This document shows positions 45,868-59,166 of a DNA stretch of 64,000 bases, one piece after another. Made by a program: the position numbers and the translations under genes. Under the pieces are notes generated by a model. It did no database searches, was not told where the DNA came from, and worked only from the letters and a program-made list of their open reading frames with translations. Positions within the stretch are counted from its first letter, which is position 1. Every line of letters begins with the position of its first letter. Source of the stretch: Flectonema sp. DT1601 (lineage: Eukaryota > Euglenozoa > Diplonemea > Diplonemida > Diplonemidae); the NCBI GenBank assembly GCA_964019425.1, contig OZ025795.1:372001-436000 (forward strand), read 5' to 3'.

Positions 45868-46390
45868 GGATAAGAGATTTGGGAGAGGAATAGGGGCAGT
45901 GAACTTTTGGTTCAGGCCCTTCCCATCGAACAGGACGAAGACTTCTAAAACCTGAGATGAACCAATTGAGTTGAAACAAACAAATAACAGAGACGCAACA
46001 CATACCGGAACATCATCGCAAGCAATGCTTCGGACCTCCGTCGACCTTCGTTCTTCCGGCGGCAAAGGGAAACAAGAAAGAACGGGCAATGAGACAAACC
46101 TGTTAGTTGGTGTTGTGTTGTTGTTAAAAACAAAAACATAAACGCCAGGAAGTTCGACAACGAAGACATCGACATCGATCGCTGCTCTGCAGATGTCCGG
46201 CGGGTGTTTGTCTACACTGTGTTTATTGTTTGTTTTTTTCCCAAGGTTCAACCTTGGGAAGAGAAGTAAAAAATTCCGTCAATGTTGGCCTTCCTGTTCG
46301 AAGGTGCGCACCAATGACGATAAATAGAGTGGGGGGAGAAAACCTTTGATCCAACTGGATCCCTTCACGAGCTGACATTGCCATGTGAAG
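45868..46390 (+). repeat. family C unit, truncated
   Basis: The first 523 bp of C, ending at CCATGTGAAG where satellite E resumes. It opens the first copy of the 7.38-kb block. Confidence 0.9.
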
Positions 46391-46429
46391 TAGTCGATCG
46401 ATAGAAAAAAAAACAATGATAACATTGTT

Positions 46430-46466
<37 letters not shown>

Positions 46467-46826
46467 CTTTTAATTATTTTAAAGAAAAAACAATCAGTTT
46501 AGCGTCTTGACCAGTACGGAAAATAGAAAGTGATCGACATAGTCGATCGATAAAAAAACAATGATAACATTGTTTATTCTTTTTTTTTATTTTAAATTCT
46601 TTTTATTTATTCTTTAAAGAAAAGAAAACGGAAAATAAAAATTAGTCGACAAAGTCGAACGATAAAAAAAAAACAATGATAACATTGTTTATTCTTTTTT
46701 TTTTTGTTTTTTTTTTATATTCTTTTTTATTAATTTTGAAAAAAAAAACAATCAGTTTAGCGTCTTGACCAGGACGGAAAATAGAAAGTAATCGACATAG
46801 TCGATCGATAAAAAAACAATGATAAC
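46391..46826 (-). repeat. satellite E segment 3 (minus)
   Basis: Alpha and beta monomers in minus orientation, ending inside the dyad at AACAATGATAAC, where family B begins. Confidence 0.9.
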
Positions 46827-47656
46827 CATGGTGTCCAACTAAATTAAAGGACAAGTCTGGGATAATCCCTGCCAGAGGGGCGAGTATTCTACCATGGTTG
46901 AAATACTCTGGCAACTGATCTTCAATTTTATGTTGTTTGTTAGCTGCTGGTGTATCTAGATTATGTGTTGATACTTGCATTTTTTTATTTGTAATCTTCT
47001 ATTACAATTCTCTTTCTGTTCTGGTCTGTTACTTCATTTGTCTTGTTTAACTTCAGTTATATCCATTTTACTTTTTATTGTTTCCCATCTACTTTTTATT
47101 TTCTATTAGTTCTGGTCAGAAACTCCTGGGCAGCAAGAAGGAAAGCAGTTTAGTACTTCTGGGTGTTTGGCATCACCCCCCATAGTGAGCAAGTACAACA
47201 GGTAGCATTGGTAGTCTGTTGATCCTGAGTGATCCCAGCTACAGTTTTGTTTTTCTTTCTTTTTTTTAGAAGAAGATCAGGACATCCAAGCACTGCTGGA
47301 TAGTTGCTGAATGCAGGGCCTGCCTGTGGCATTATAATAACAGGCTAAGTCATTTGTAGTTCATAGTTTACCTTTGATTTTATAACTTCACATAGGGTAC
47401 TATGAACGATGAGAGATCCAGTGGGATCACTCAGGGTCTAGTAGAGACCACCAATGTTGTGCGTTGATAGGCAAGGTGACCAACCTTGACATTCTTTCTT
47501 TTCTCTCCTGTTGTGACAAACACAAAATACACACACAGCTTACAGTGTGTTCTTTGTGTATGTTTTCTTCAGGTGTGAGTAGTTTTTTTGTTCTTGCTCT
47601 TCAGGGAGGGCCTTAGCCAAAAGCTAACAGTCCAAATCTCACCTGGAAATTCAACT
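46827..47656 (-). repeat. family B unit, minus, partial
   Basis: The first about 830 bp of the B unit in reverse orientation, from its CCATGG region to the start at AATTCAACTC. Confidence 0.9.
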
Positions 47657-49013
47657 CAGTCCTTGTCAGTTTTGGCATCAAACTTGTAATGGTTTAATCA
47701 TTACAGGTTATTTACTGAAATATTTGTTCTAAAAGTTGCTAAGTATTTCTCACTTAGAAATTTTTTATTTTTTTATTTTCAGCTTAATTAGCTACAAATT
47801 GTTTCTACTAAGTGTTTCTCACTTAGTTTTTTTTTTTGCTTTTCAGCTCCTTAAAAGCTGCTAAGTGTTTCTGCTAAGTGTTTCTCACTTAGAATTTTAT
47901 TTTTATGTTCGTTTTCTATCCCTTCTCCTATCCCTTTTGTTCAAAATAAGCGGGAGGAAATTCTCTCATTCACGCTAAGATGCACTCTGAACTTTGATTT
48001 TTTGATCTGAGTGTGAGGGAATGACCTATTAGTGCATTGGGCATAGGCTGGGCTGCAGTTTAGATGTCTTAGGTGTTAATAGGGGGTTCCTCTTAGCATT
48101 TTTCTTTGTTCCCACCATATGATTTTCTTGAAGAAAAAAAATAGAAGTCATAATGGTGCTTCCCTCTGGAAGGGTTGTAAGCCATGGTGTCCAACTAAAT
48201 TAAAGGACAAGTCTGGGATAATCCCTGCCAGAGGGGCGAGTATTCTACCATGGTTGAAATACTCTGGCAACTGATCTTCAATTTTATGTTGTTTGTTAGC
48301 TGCTGGTGTATCTAGATTATGTGTTGATACTTGCATTTTTTTATTTGTAATCTTCTATTACAATTCTCTTTCTGTTCTGGTCTGTTACTTCATTTGTCTT
48401 GTTTAACTTCAGTTATATCCATTTTACTTTTTATTGTTTCCCATCTACTTTTTATTTTCTATTAGTTCTGGTCAGAAACTCCTGGGCAGCAAGAAGGAAA
48501 GCAGTTTAGTACTTCTGGGTGTTTGGCATCACCCCCCATAGTGAGCAAGTACAACAGGTAGCATTGGTAGTCTGTTGATCCTGAGTGATCCCAGCTACAG
48601 TTTTGTTTTTCTTTCTTTTTTTTAGAAGAAGATCAGGACATCCAAGCACTGCTGGATAGTTGCTGAATGCAGGGCCTGCCTGTGGCATTATAATAACAGG
48701 CTAAGTCATTTGTAGTTCATAGTTTACCTTTGATTTTATAACTTCACATAGGGTACTATGAACGATGAGAGATCCAGTGGGATCACTCAGGGTCTAGTAG
48801 AGACCACCAATGTTGTGCGTTGATAGGCAAGGTGACCAACCTTGACATTCTTTCTTTTCTCTCCTGTTGTGACAAACACAAAATACACACACAGCTTACA
48901 GTGTGTTCTTTGTGTATGTTTTCTTCAGGTGTGAGTAGTTTTTTTGTTCTTGCTCTTCAGGGAGGGCCTTAGCCAAAAGCTAACAGTCCAAATCTCACCT
49001 GGAAATTCAACTC
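47657..49013 (-). repeat. family B unit, minus, complete (1,357 bp)
   Basis: A full B unit in reverse orientation. It ends at AATTCAACTC, after which E resumes with ATTGTTTAATC, the other half of the interrupted dyad. Confidence 0.9.
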
Positions 49014-50546
49014 ATTGTTTAATCTTTTTTTTTAAATTCTTTTTATTTATTTTTTAAAGAAAAAAAACGGAAAATAGAAATTAGTCGACAAAGTCGAACG
49101 ATAAAAAAACAATGATAACATTGTTTATTCTTTTTTTTTATTTTTTTTATATTTTTTTTTAATTAATTTTGAAAAAAAAACAATCAGTTTAGCGTCTTGA
49201 CCAGGACGGAAAATAGAAAGTGATCGACATAGTCGATCGATAAAAAAACAATGATAACATTGTTTATTCTTTTTTTTTATTTTAAATTCTTTTTATTTAT
49301 TTTTTAAAGAAAAAAAAACGGAAAATAGAAATTAGTCGACAAAGTCGAACGATAAAAAAAACAATGATAACATTGTTTATTCTTTTTTTTATTTTTTTTT
49401 TTATATTCTTTTTTATTAATTTTGAAAAAAAAAAAAAAAAAACAACCAGTTTAGCGTCTTGACCAGGACGGAAAATAGAAAGTAATCGACATAGTCGATC
49501 GATAAAAAAACAATGATAACATTGTTTATTCTTTTTTTTTTTAAATTCTTTTTATTTATTTTTTAAAGGAAAAAAAAAAACGGAAAATAGAAATTAGTCG
49601 ACAAAGTCGAACGATAAAAAAAAAAAAACAATGATAACATTGTTTATTCTTTTTTTTTTTTTTTAATTCTTTTTATTTATTAAAAAAAAAAAACAATCAG
49701 TTTAGCGTCTTGACCAGGACGGAAAATAGAAAGTGATCGACATAGTCGATCGATAAAAAAACAATGATAACATTGTTTATTCTTTTTTTTTATTTTAAAT
49801 TCTTTTTATTTATTTTTTAAAGAAAAAAAAAAACGGAAAATAGAAATTAGTCGACAAAGTCGAACGATAAAAAAAAAAAAACAATGATAACATTGTTTAT
49901 TCTTTTTTTTTTTATTTTTTTATATTCTTTTTTATTAATTTTGAAAAAAAAACAATCAGTTTAGCGTCTTGACCAGGACGGAAAATAGAAAGTGATCGAC
50001 ATAGTCGATCGATAAAAAAACAATGATAACATTGTTTATTCTTTTTTTTTATTTTAAATTCTTTTTATTTATTCTTTAAAGAAAAGAAACGGAAAATAGA
50101 AATTAGTCGACAAAGTCGAACGATAAAAAAAACAATGATAACATTGTTTATTCTTTTTTTTATTTTTTTTTTATATTCTTTTTTATTAATTTTGAAAAAA
50201 AAAAAAAAAAAAAAAAAATCAGTTTAGCGTCTTGACCAGGACGGAAAATAGAAAGTAATCGACATAGTCGATCGATAAAAAAACAATGATAACATTGTTT
50301 ATTCTTTTTTTTTTTTAAATTCTTTTTATTTATTTTTTAAAGGAAAAAAAAAACGGAAAATAGAAATTAGTCGACAAAGTCGAACGATAAAAAAACAATG
50401 ATAACATTGTTTATTTTTTTTTTTTTTTTTTTTTATTTCTTTTTATTTATTAAAAAAAAAAACAATCAGTTTAGCGTCTTGACCAGGACGGAAAATAGAA
50501 AGTGATCGACATAGTCGATCGATAAAAAAACAATGATAACATTGTT
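49014..50546 (-). repeat. satellite E segment 4 (minus)
   Basis: Alternating alpha and beta monomers in minus orientation, ending exactly after AACAATGATAACATTGTT, where C starts. Confidence 0.92.
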
Positions 50547-51896
50547 GGATAAGAGATTTGGGAGAGGAATAGGGGCAGTGAACTTTTGGTTCAGGCCCTT
50601 CCCATCGAACAGGACGAAGACTTCTAAAACCTGAGATGAACCAATTGAGTTGAAACAAACAAATAACAGAGACGCAACACATACCGGAACATCATCGCAA
50701 GCAATGCTTCGGACCTCCGTCGACCTTCGTTCTTCCGGCGGCAAAGGGAAACAAGAAAGAACGGGCAATGAGACAAACCTGTTAGTTGGTGTTGTGTTGT
50801 TGTTAAAAACAAAAACATAAACGCCAGGAAGTTCGACAACGAAGACATCGACATCGATCGCTGCTCTGCAGATGTCCGGCGGGTGTTTGTCTACACTGTG
50901 TTTATTGTTTGTTTTTTTCCCAAGGTTCAACCTTGGGAAGAGAAGTAAAAAATTCCGTCAATGTTGGCCTTCCTGTTCGAAGGTGCGCACCAATGACGAT
51001 AAATAGAGTGGGGGGAGAAAACCTTTGATCCAACTGGATCCCTTCACGAGCTGACATTGCCATGTGAAGTTAAATATTCTGGCGATGCCAGCTCAGGCGA
51101 CTTAGCCTGCTTTTTTCTTTAAATAAAAAAAATAAAAAGATACCAACAGGTGGGGTGATGGGTTGCGCCACTGCAATCCAGTCACAAAAAGAAACAAAGG
51201 TAATCTCAAGGGTTCTCGACCCTTGGCTCTCCCTGCGCAAGCATCGCATGGAGGGTGACGCTAAGCACCCGGGGGGTACGAAACAAACTTTCCCCCTGCT
51301 GTCCTGTTTGAAATAAAAAAAAAAAAACAAAGGGATAGAAGTAAACAGAATACGTTACACCTCAACAGGTGACGCTAAACACCCAGGGGATACAAACCAA
51401 ACTTTCCCCCTGTTGCCCTGTTTGAAATAAATTAAAAAAAGAACAAGAAAACAGAATACAATACTCAGCAATCAGACTCGTTCACTCGCTTCGCCAGAGC
51501 CGTTCGAGCCGATGCTCATGTAAAGTTACCTGTTTTCTTTTAACAAATTAAATAAAATAAGATAAATAAAAATAAAAATAAAGTAGCGCAACGGAGAGGA
51601 ATACATAACACCTCGACTCTTGCGCTAGCATCGCAAGGGGGGTACCCGGGAGATACAAACCAAACTTTCTCTGGAATACAGTACCTAACAATCAGTGCGT
51701 TCACTGGCCTTAGGGCTGTTCGAACTTATGCTTTGGACTGTTCCCTTGCAGAAAAAAAAAGTAAAATAAACCAACTTTGGGACATTAGAAAAGCATAAAA
51801 TAAAAGTTGCTACAACCAAAAGACAACTGCAAAAAAAAAGGTTTTTGTAGGGGAGCTACAATGTAGCAATAATGTCACACAGTCATGTGGCAAGCT
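50547..51896 (+). repeat. family C unit (1,350 bp)
   Basis: A complete unit. It contains the TGAAC-TTTTG-GTTCA stem-loop, the palindrome CCCAAGGTTCAACCTTGGG, AACTGGATC, CATGTGAAGTTAAAT, GCGACTTAGCCTGC, and three versions of a box with a G-run/C-run hairpin (AAACACCCAGGGGATACAAA, then CCAAACTTTCCCCCTG). The longest open frame (minus strand, about 154 residues) varies in its C-terminus between copies and is not shared with family B, so I treat the unit as non-coding. Confidence 0.92.
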
Positions 51897-53246
51897 GGAT
51901 AAGAGATTTGGGAGAGGAATAGGGGCAGTGAACTTTTGGTTCAGGCCCTTCCCATCGAACAGGACGAAGACTTCTAAAACCTGAGATGAACCAATTGAGT
52001 TGAAACAAACAAATAACAGAGACGCAACACATACCGGAACATCATCGCAAGCAATGCTTCGGACCTCCGTCGACCTTCGTTCTTCCGGCGGCAAAGGGAA
52101 ACAAGAAAGAACGGGCAATGAGACAAACCTGTTAGTTGGTGTTGTGTTGTTGTTAAAAACAAAAACATAAACGCCAGGAAGTTCGACAACGAAGACATCG
52201 ACATCGATCGCTGCTCTGCAGATGTCCGGCGGGTGTTTGTCTACACTGTGTTTATTGTTTGTTTTTTTCCCAAGGTTCAACCTTGGGAAGAGAAGTAAAA
52301 AATTCCGTCAATGTTGGCCTTCCTGTTCGAAGGTGCGCACCAATGACGATAAATAGAGTGGGGGGAGAAAACCTTTGATCCAACTGGATCCCTTCACGAG
52401 CTGACATTGCCATGTGAAGTTAAATATTCTGGCGATGCCAGCTCAGGCGACTTAGCCTGCTTTTTTCTTTAAATAAAAAAAATAAAAAGATACCAACAGG
52501 TGGGGTGATGGGTTGCGCCACTGCAATCCAGTCACAAAAAGAAACAAAGGTAATCTCAAGGGTTCTCGACCCTTGGCTCTCCCTGCGCAAGCATCGCATG
52601 GAGGGTGACGCTAAGCACCCGGGGGGTACGAAACAAACTTTCCCCCTGCTGTCCTGTTTGAAATAAAAAAAAAAAAACAAAGGGATAGAAGTAAACAGAA
52701 TACGTTACACCTCAACAGGTGACGCTAAACACCCAGGGGATACAAACCAAACTTTCCCCCTGTTGCCCTGTTTGAAATAAATTAAAAAAAGAACAAGAAA
52801 ACAGAATACAATACTCAGCAATCAGACTCGTTCACTCGCTTCGCCAGAGCCGTTCGAGCCGATGCTCATGTAAAGTTACCTGTTTTCTTTTAACAAATTA
52901 AATAAAATAAGATAAATAAAAATAAAAATAAAGTAGCGCAACGGAGAGGAATACATAACACCTCGACTCTTGCGCTAGCATCGCAAGGGGGGTACCCGGG
53001 AGATACAAACCAAACTTTCTCTGGAATACAGTACCTAACAATCAGTGCGTTCACTGGCCTTAGGGCTGTTCGAACTTATGCTTTGGACTGTTCCCTTGCA
53101 GAAAAAAAAAGTAAAATAAACCAACTTTGGGACATTAGAAAAGCATAAAATAAAAGTTGCTACAACCAAAAGACAACTGCAAAAAAAAAGGTTTTTGTAG
53201 GGGAGCTACAATGTAGCAATAATGTCACACAGTCATGTGGCAAGCT
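51897..53246 (+). repeat. family C unit (1,350 bp)
   Basis: Head-to-tail with the preceding unit and apparently identical to it, apart from the boundary. Confidence 0.92.
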
Positions 53247-53769
53247 GGATAAGAGATTTGGGAGAGGAATAGGGGCAGTGAACTTTTGGTTCAGGCCCTT
53301 CCCATCGAACAGGACGAAGACTTCTAAAACCTGAGATGAACCAATTGAGTTGAAACAAACAAATAACAGAGACGCAACACATACCGGAACATCATCGCAA
53401 GCAATGCTTCGGACCTCCGTCGACCTTCGTTCTTCCGGCGGCAAAGGGAAACAAGAAAGAACGGGCAATGAGACAAACCTGTTAGTTGGTGTTGTGTTGT
53501 TGTTAAAAACAAAAACATAAACGCCAGGAAGTTCGACAACGAAGACATCGACATCGATCGCTGCTCTGCAGATGTCCGGCGGGTGTTTGTCTACACTGTG
53601 TTTATTGTTTGTTTTTTTCCCAAGGTTCAACCTTGGGAAGAGAAGTAAAAAATTCCGTCAATGTTGGCCTTCCTGTTCGAAGGTGCGCACCAATGACGAT
53701 AAATAGAGTGGGGGGAGAAAACCTTTGATCCAACTGGATCCCTTCACGAGCTGACATTGCCATGTGAAG
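53247..53769 (+). repeat. family C unit, truncated (second block)
   Basis: The same truncation as at 45,868-46,390, offset 7,379 bp. It opens the second copy of the 7.38-kb block. Confidence 0.9.
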
Positions 53770-53808
53770 TAGTCGATCGATAGAAAAAAAAACAATGATA
53801 ACATTGTT

Positions 53809-53845
<37 letters not shown>

Positions 53846-54205
53846 CTTTTAATTATTTTAAAGAAAAAACAATCAGTTTAGCGTCTTGACCAGTACGGAA
53901 AATAGAAAGTGATCGACATAGTCGATCGATAAAAAAACAATGATAACATTGTTTATTCTTTTTTTTTATTTTAAATTCTTTTTATTTATTCTTTAAAGAA
54001 AAGAAAACGGAAAATAAAAATTAGTCGACAAAGTCGAACGATAAAAAAAAAACAATGATAACATTGTTTATTCTTTTTTTTTTTGTTTTTTTTTTATATT
54101 CTTTTTTATTAATTTTGAAAAAAAAAACAATCAGTTTAGCGTCTTGACCAGGACGGAAAATAGAAAGTAATCGACATAGTCGATCGATAAAAAAACAATG
54201 ATAAC
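53770..54205 (-). repeat. satellite E segment (second block)
   Basis: A copy of 46,391-46,826, resuming E at TAGTCGATCGATAG and again ending inside the AACAATG dyad. Confidence 0.9.
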
Positions 54206-55035
54206 CATGGTGTCCAACTAAATTAAAGGACAAGTCTGGGATAATCCCTGCCAGAGGGGCGAGTATTCTACCATGGTTGAAATACTCTGGCAACTGATCT
54301 TCAATTTTATGTTGTTTGTTAGCTGCTGGTGTATCTAGATTATGTGTTGATACTTGCATTTTTTTATTTGTAATCTTCTATTACAATTCTCTTTCTGTTC
54401 TGGTCTGTTACTTCATTTGTCTTGTTTAACTTCAGTTATATCCATTTTACTTTTTATTGTTTCCCATCTACTTTTTATTTTCTATTAGTTCTGGTCAGAA
54501 ACTCCTGGGCAGCAAGAAGGAAAGCAGTTTAGTACTTCTGGGTGTTTGGCATCACCCCCCATAGTGAGCAAGTACAACAGGTAGCATTGGTAGTCTGTTG
54601 ATCCTGAGTGATCCCAGCTACAGTTTTGTTTTTCTTTCTTTTTTTTAGAAGAAGATCAGGACATCCAAGCACTGCTGGATAGTTGCTGAATGCAGGGCCT
54701 GCCTGTGGCATTATAATAACAGGCTAAGTCATTTGTAGTTCATAGTTTACCTTTGATTTTATAACTTCACATAGGGTACTATGAACGATGAGAGATCCAG
54801 TGGGATCACTCAGGGTCTAGTAGAGACCACCAATGTTGTGCGTTGATAGGCAAGGTGACCAACCTTGACATTCTTTCTTTTCTCTCCTGTTGTGACAAAC
54901 ACAAAATACACACACAGCTTACAGTGTGTTCTTTGTGTATGTTTTCTTCAGGTGTGAGTAGTTTTTTTGTTCTTGCTCTTCAGGGAGGGCCTTAGCCAAA
55001 AGCTAACAGTCCAAATCTCACCTGGAAATTCAACT
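54206..55035 (-). repeat. family B unit, minus, partial (second block)
   Basis: A copy of 46,827-47,656 at a 7,379-bp offset, with the same inversion-side boundary. Confidence 0.9.
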
Positions 55036-56392
55036 CAGTCCTTGTCAGTTTTGGCATCAAACTTGTAATGGTTTAATCATTACAGGTTATTTACTGAAAT
55101 ATTTGTTCTAAAAGTTGCTAAGTATTTCTCACTTAGAAATTTTTTATTTTTTTATTTTCAGCTTAATTAGCTACAAATTGTTTCTACTAAGTGTTTCTCA
55201 CTTAGTTTTTTTTTTTGCTTTTCAGCTCCTTAAAAGCTGCTAAGTGTTTCTGCTAAGTGTTTCTCACTTAGAATTTTATTTTTATGTTCGTTTTCTATCC
55301 CTTCTCCTATCCCTTTTGTTCAAAATAAGCGGGAGGAAATTCTCTCATTCACGCTAAGATGCACTCTGAACTTTGATTTTTTGATCTGAGTGTGAGGGAA
55401 TGACCTATTAGTGCATTGGGCATAGGCTGGGCTGCAGTTTAGATGTCTTAGGTGTTAATAGGGGGTTCCTCTTAGCATTTTTCTTTGTTCCCACCATATG
55501 ATTTTCTTGAAGAAAAAAAATAGAAGTCATAATGGTGCTTCCCTCTGGAAGGGTTGTAAGCCATGGTGTCCAACTAAATTAAAGGACAAGTCTGGGATAA
55601 TCCCTGCCAGAGGGGCGAGTATTCTACCATGGTTGAAATACTCTGGCAACTGATCTTCAATTTTATGTTGTTTGTTAGCTGCTGGTGTATCTAGATTATG
55701 TGTTGATACTTGCATTTTTTTATTTGTAATCTTCTATTACAATTCTCTTTCTGTTCTGGTCTGTTACTTCATTTGTCTTGTTTAACTTCAGTTATATCCA
55801 TTTTACTTTTTATTGTTTCCCATCTACTTTTTATTTTCTATTAGTTCTGGTCAGAAACTCCTGGGCAGCAAGAAGGAAAGCAGTTTAGTACTTCTGGGTG
55901 TTTGGCATCACCCCCCATAGTGAGCAAGTACAACAGGTAGCATTGGTAGTCTGTTGATCCTGAGTGATCCCAGCTACAGTTTTGTTTTTCTTTCTTTTTT
56001 TTAGAAGAAGATCAGGACATCCAAGCACTGCTGGATAGTTGCTGAATGCAGGGCCTGCCTGTGGCATTATAATAACAGGCTAAGTCATTTGTAGTTCATA
56101 GTTTACCTTTGATTTTATAACTTCACATAGGGTACTATGAACGATGAGAGATCCAGTGGGATCACTCAGGGTCTAGTAGAGACCACCAATGTTGTGCGTT
56201 GATAGGCAAGGTGACCAACCTTGACATTCTTTCTTTTCTCTCCTGTTGTGACAAACACAAAATACACACACAGCTTACAGTGTGTTCTTTGTGTATGTTT
56301 TCTTCAGGTGTGAGTAGTTTTTTTGTTCTTGCTCTTCAGGGAGGGCCTTAGCCAAAAGCTAACAGTCCAAATCTCACCTGGAAATTCAACTC
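55036..56392 (-). repeat. family B unit, minus, complete (second block)
   Basis: A copy of 47,657-49,013 at a 7,379-bp offset; includes the CTAAGTG hairpin sub-repeats and the AACCTGTAATG hairpin. Confidence 0.9.
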
Positions 56393-57926
56393 ATTGTTTA
56401 ATCTTTTTTTTTAAATTCTTTTTATTTATTTTTTAAAGAAAAAAAACGGAAAATAGAAATTAGTCGACAAAGTCGAACGATAAAAAAACAATGATAACAT
56501 TGTTTATTCTTTTTTTTTATTTTTTTTATATTTTTTTTTAATTAATTTTGAAAAAAAAACAATCAGTTTAGCGTCTTGACCAGGACGGAAAATAGAAAGT
56601 GATCGACATAGTCGATCGATAAAAAAACAATGATAACATTGTTTATTCTTTTTTTTTATTTTAAATTCTTTTTATTTATTTTTTAAAGAAAAAAAAACGG
56701 AAAATAGAAATTAGTCGACAAAGTCGAACGATAAAAAAAACAATGATAACATTGTTTATTCTTTTTTTTATTTTTTTTTTTATATTCTTTTTTATTAATT
56801 TTGAAAAAAAAAAAAAAAAAACAACCAGTTTAGCGTCTTGACCAGGACGGAAAATAGAAAGTAATCGACATAGTCGATCGATAAAAAAACAATGATAACA
56901 TTGTTTATTCTTTTTTTTTTTAAATTCTTTTTATTTATTTTTTAAAGGAAAAAAAAAAACGGAAAATAGAAATTAGTCGACAAAGTCGAACGATAAAAAA
57001 AAAAAAACAATGATAACATTGTTTATTCTTTTTTTTTTTTTTTTAATTCTTTTTATTTATTAAAAAAAAAAAACAATCAGTTTAGCGTCTTGACCAGGAC
57101 GGAAAATAGAAAGTGATCGACATAGTCGATCGATAAAAAAACAATGATAACATTGTTTATTCTTTTTTTTTATTTTAAATTCTTTTTATTTATTTTTTAA
57201 AGAAAAAAAAAAACGGAAAATAGAAATTAGTCGACAAAGTCGAACGATAAAAAAAAAAAAACAATGATAACATTGTTTATTCTTTTTTTTTTTATTTTTT
57301 TATATTCTTTTTTATTAATTTTGAAAAAAAAACAATCAGTTTAGCGTCTTGACCAGGACGGAAAATAGAAAGTGATCGACATAGTCGATCGATAAAAAAA
57401 CAATGATAACATTGTTTATTCTTTTTTTTTATTTTAAATTCTTTTTATTTATTCTTTAAAGAAAAGAAACGGAAAATAGAAATTAGTCGACAAAGTCGAA
57501 CGATAAAAAAAACAATGATAACATTGTTTATTCTTTTTTTTATTTTTTTTTTATATTCTTTTTTATTAATTTTGAAAAAAAAAAAAAAAAAAAAACAATC
57601 AGTTTAGCGTCTTGACCAGGACGGAAAATAGAAAGTAATCGACATAGTCGATCGATAAAAAAACAATGATAACATTGTTTATTCTTTTTTTTTTTTAAAT
57701 TCTTTTTATTTATTTTTTAAAGGAAAAAAAAAACGGAAAATAGAAATTAGTCGACAAAGTCGAACGATAAAAAAACAATGATAACATTGTTTATTTTTTT
57801 TTTTTTTTTTTTTTATTTCTTTTTATTTATTAAAAAAAAAAACAATCAGTTTAGCGTCTTGACCAGGACGGAAAATAGAAAGTGATCGACATAGTCGATC
57901 GATAAAAAAACAATGATAACATTGTT
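56393..57926 (-). repeat. satellite E segment (second block)
   Basis: A copy of 49,014-50,546. The only change I noticed is in a poly-A tract near 57,580, which shifts the offset to 7,380 bp. Confidence 0.9.
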
Positions 57927-58247
57927 GGATAAGAGATTTGGGAGAGGAATAGGGGCAGTGAACTTTTGGTTCAGGCCCTTCCCATCGAACAGGACGAAGA
58001 CTTCTAAAACCTGAGATGAACCAATTGAGTTGAAACAAACAAATAACAGAGACGCAACACATACCGGAACATCATCGCAAGCAATGCTTCGGACCTCCGT
58101 CGACCTTCGTTCTTCCGGCGGCAAAGGGAAACAAGAAAGAACGGGCAATGAGACAAACCTGTTAGTTGGTGTTGTGTTGTTGTTAAAAACAAAAACATAA
58201 ACGCCAGGAAGTTCGACAACGAAGACATCGACATCGATCGCTGCTCT
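57927..58247 (+). repeat. family C unit, first part of an interrupted copy
   Basis: The first 321 bp of C, stopping at GATCGCTGCTCT. The unit continues at 60,278 after an insert made of E and A. Confidence 0.9.
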
Positions 58248-58324
58248 ACTATGTCGATTACTTTCTATTTTCCGTCCTGGTCAAGACGCTAAACTGATTG
58301 TTTTTTCTTTAAAAAAAAAAAAAG

Positions 58325-58361
<37 letters not shown>

Positions 58362-59135
58362 ATAAACAATGTTATCATTGTTTTTTTTTTATCGATCGAC
58401 TATGTCGATCACTTTCTATTTTCCGTCCTGGTCAAGACGCTAAACTGATTGTTTTTTTTTTCAAAATTAATAAAAAAGAATATAAAAAAAAAAATAAAAA
58501 AAAAAGAATAAACAATGTTATCATTGTTTTTTTTTTTATCGTTCGACTTTGTTGACTAATTTCTATTTTCCGTTTTTTTTCTTTTTAAAATAAAAAGAAT
58601 TTAAAAAAAAAAAAAAAAAAGAGTAAACAATGTTATCATTGTTTTTTTTATCGATCGACTATGTCGATTACTTTCTATTTTCCGTCCTGGTCAAGACGCT
58701 AAACTGATTGTTTTTTTTTCAAAATTAATAAAAAAGAATATAAAAAAAAACAAAAAAAAAAAGAATAAACAATGTTATCATTGTTTTTTTTTATCGTTCG
58801 ACTTTGTCGACTAATTTTTATTTTCCGTTTTTTTTCTTTAAAAATAAATAAAAAGAATTTAAAAAAAAAAAAAAAAAAAGAATAAACAATGTTATCATTG
58901 TTTTTTTATCGATCGACTATGTCGATCACTTTCTATTTTCCGTCCTGGTCAAGACGCTAAACTGATTGTTTTTTCTTTAAAATAATAAAAAGGATTAAAA
59001 AAAAAAAAAAAAAAAAAAAAGAATAAACAATGTTATCATTGTTTTTTATCGATCGACTATGTCGATCACTTTCTATTTTCCGTCCTGGTCAAGACGCTAA
59101 ACTGATTGTTTTTTCTTTAAAAAATAATTAAAAGG

Positions 59136-59166
<31 letters not shown>

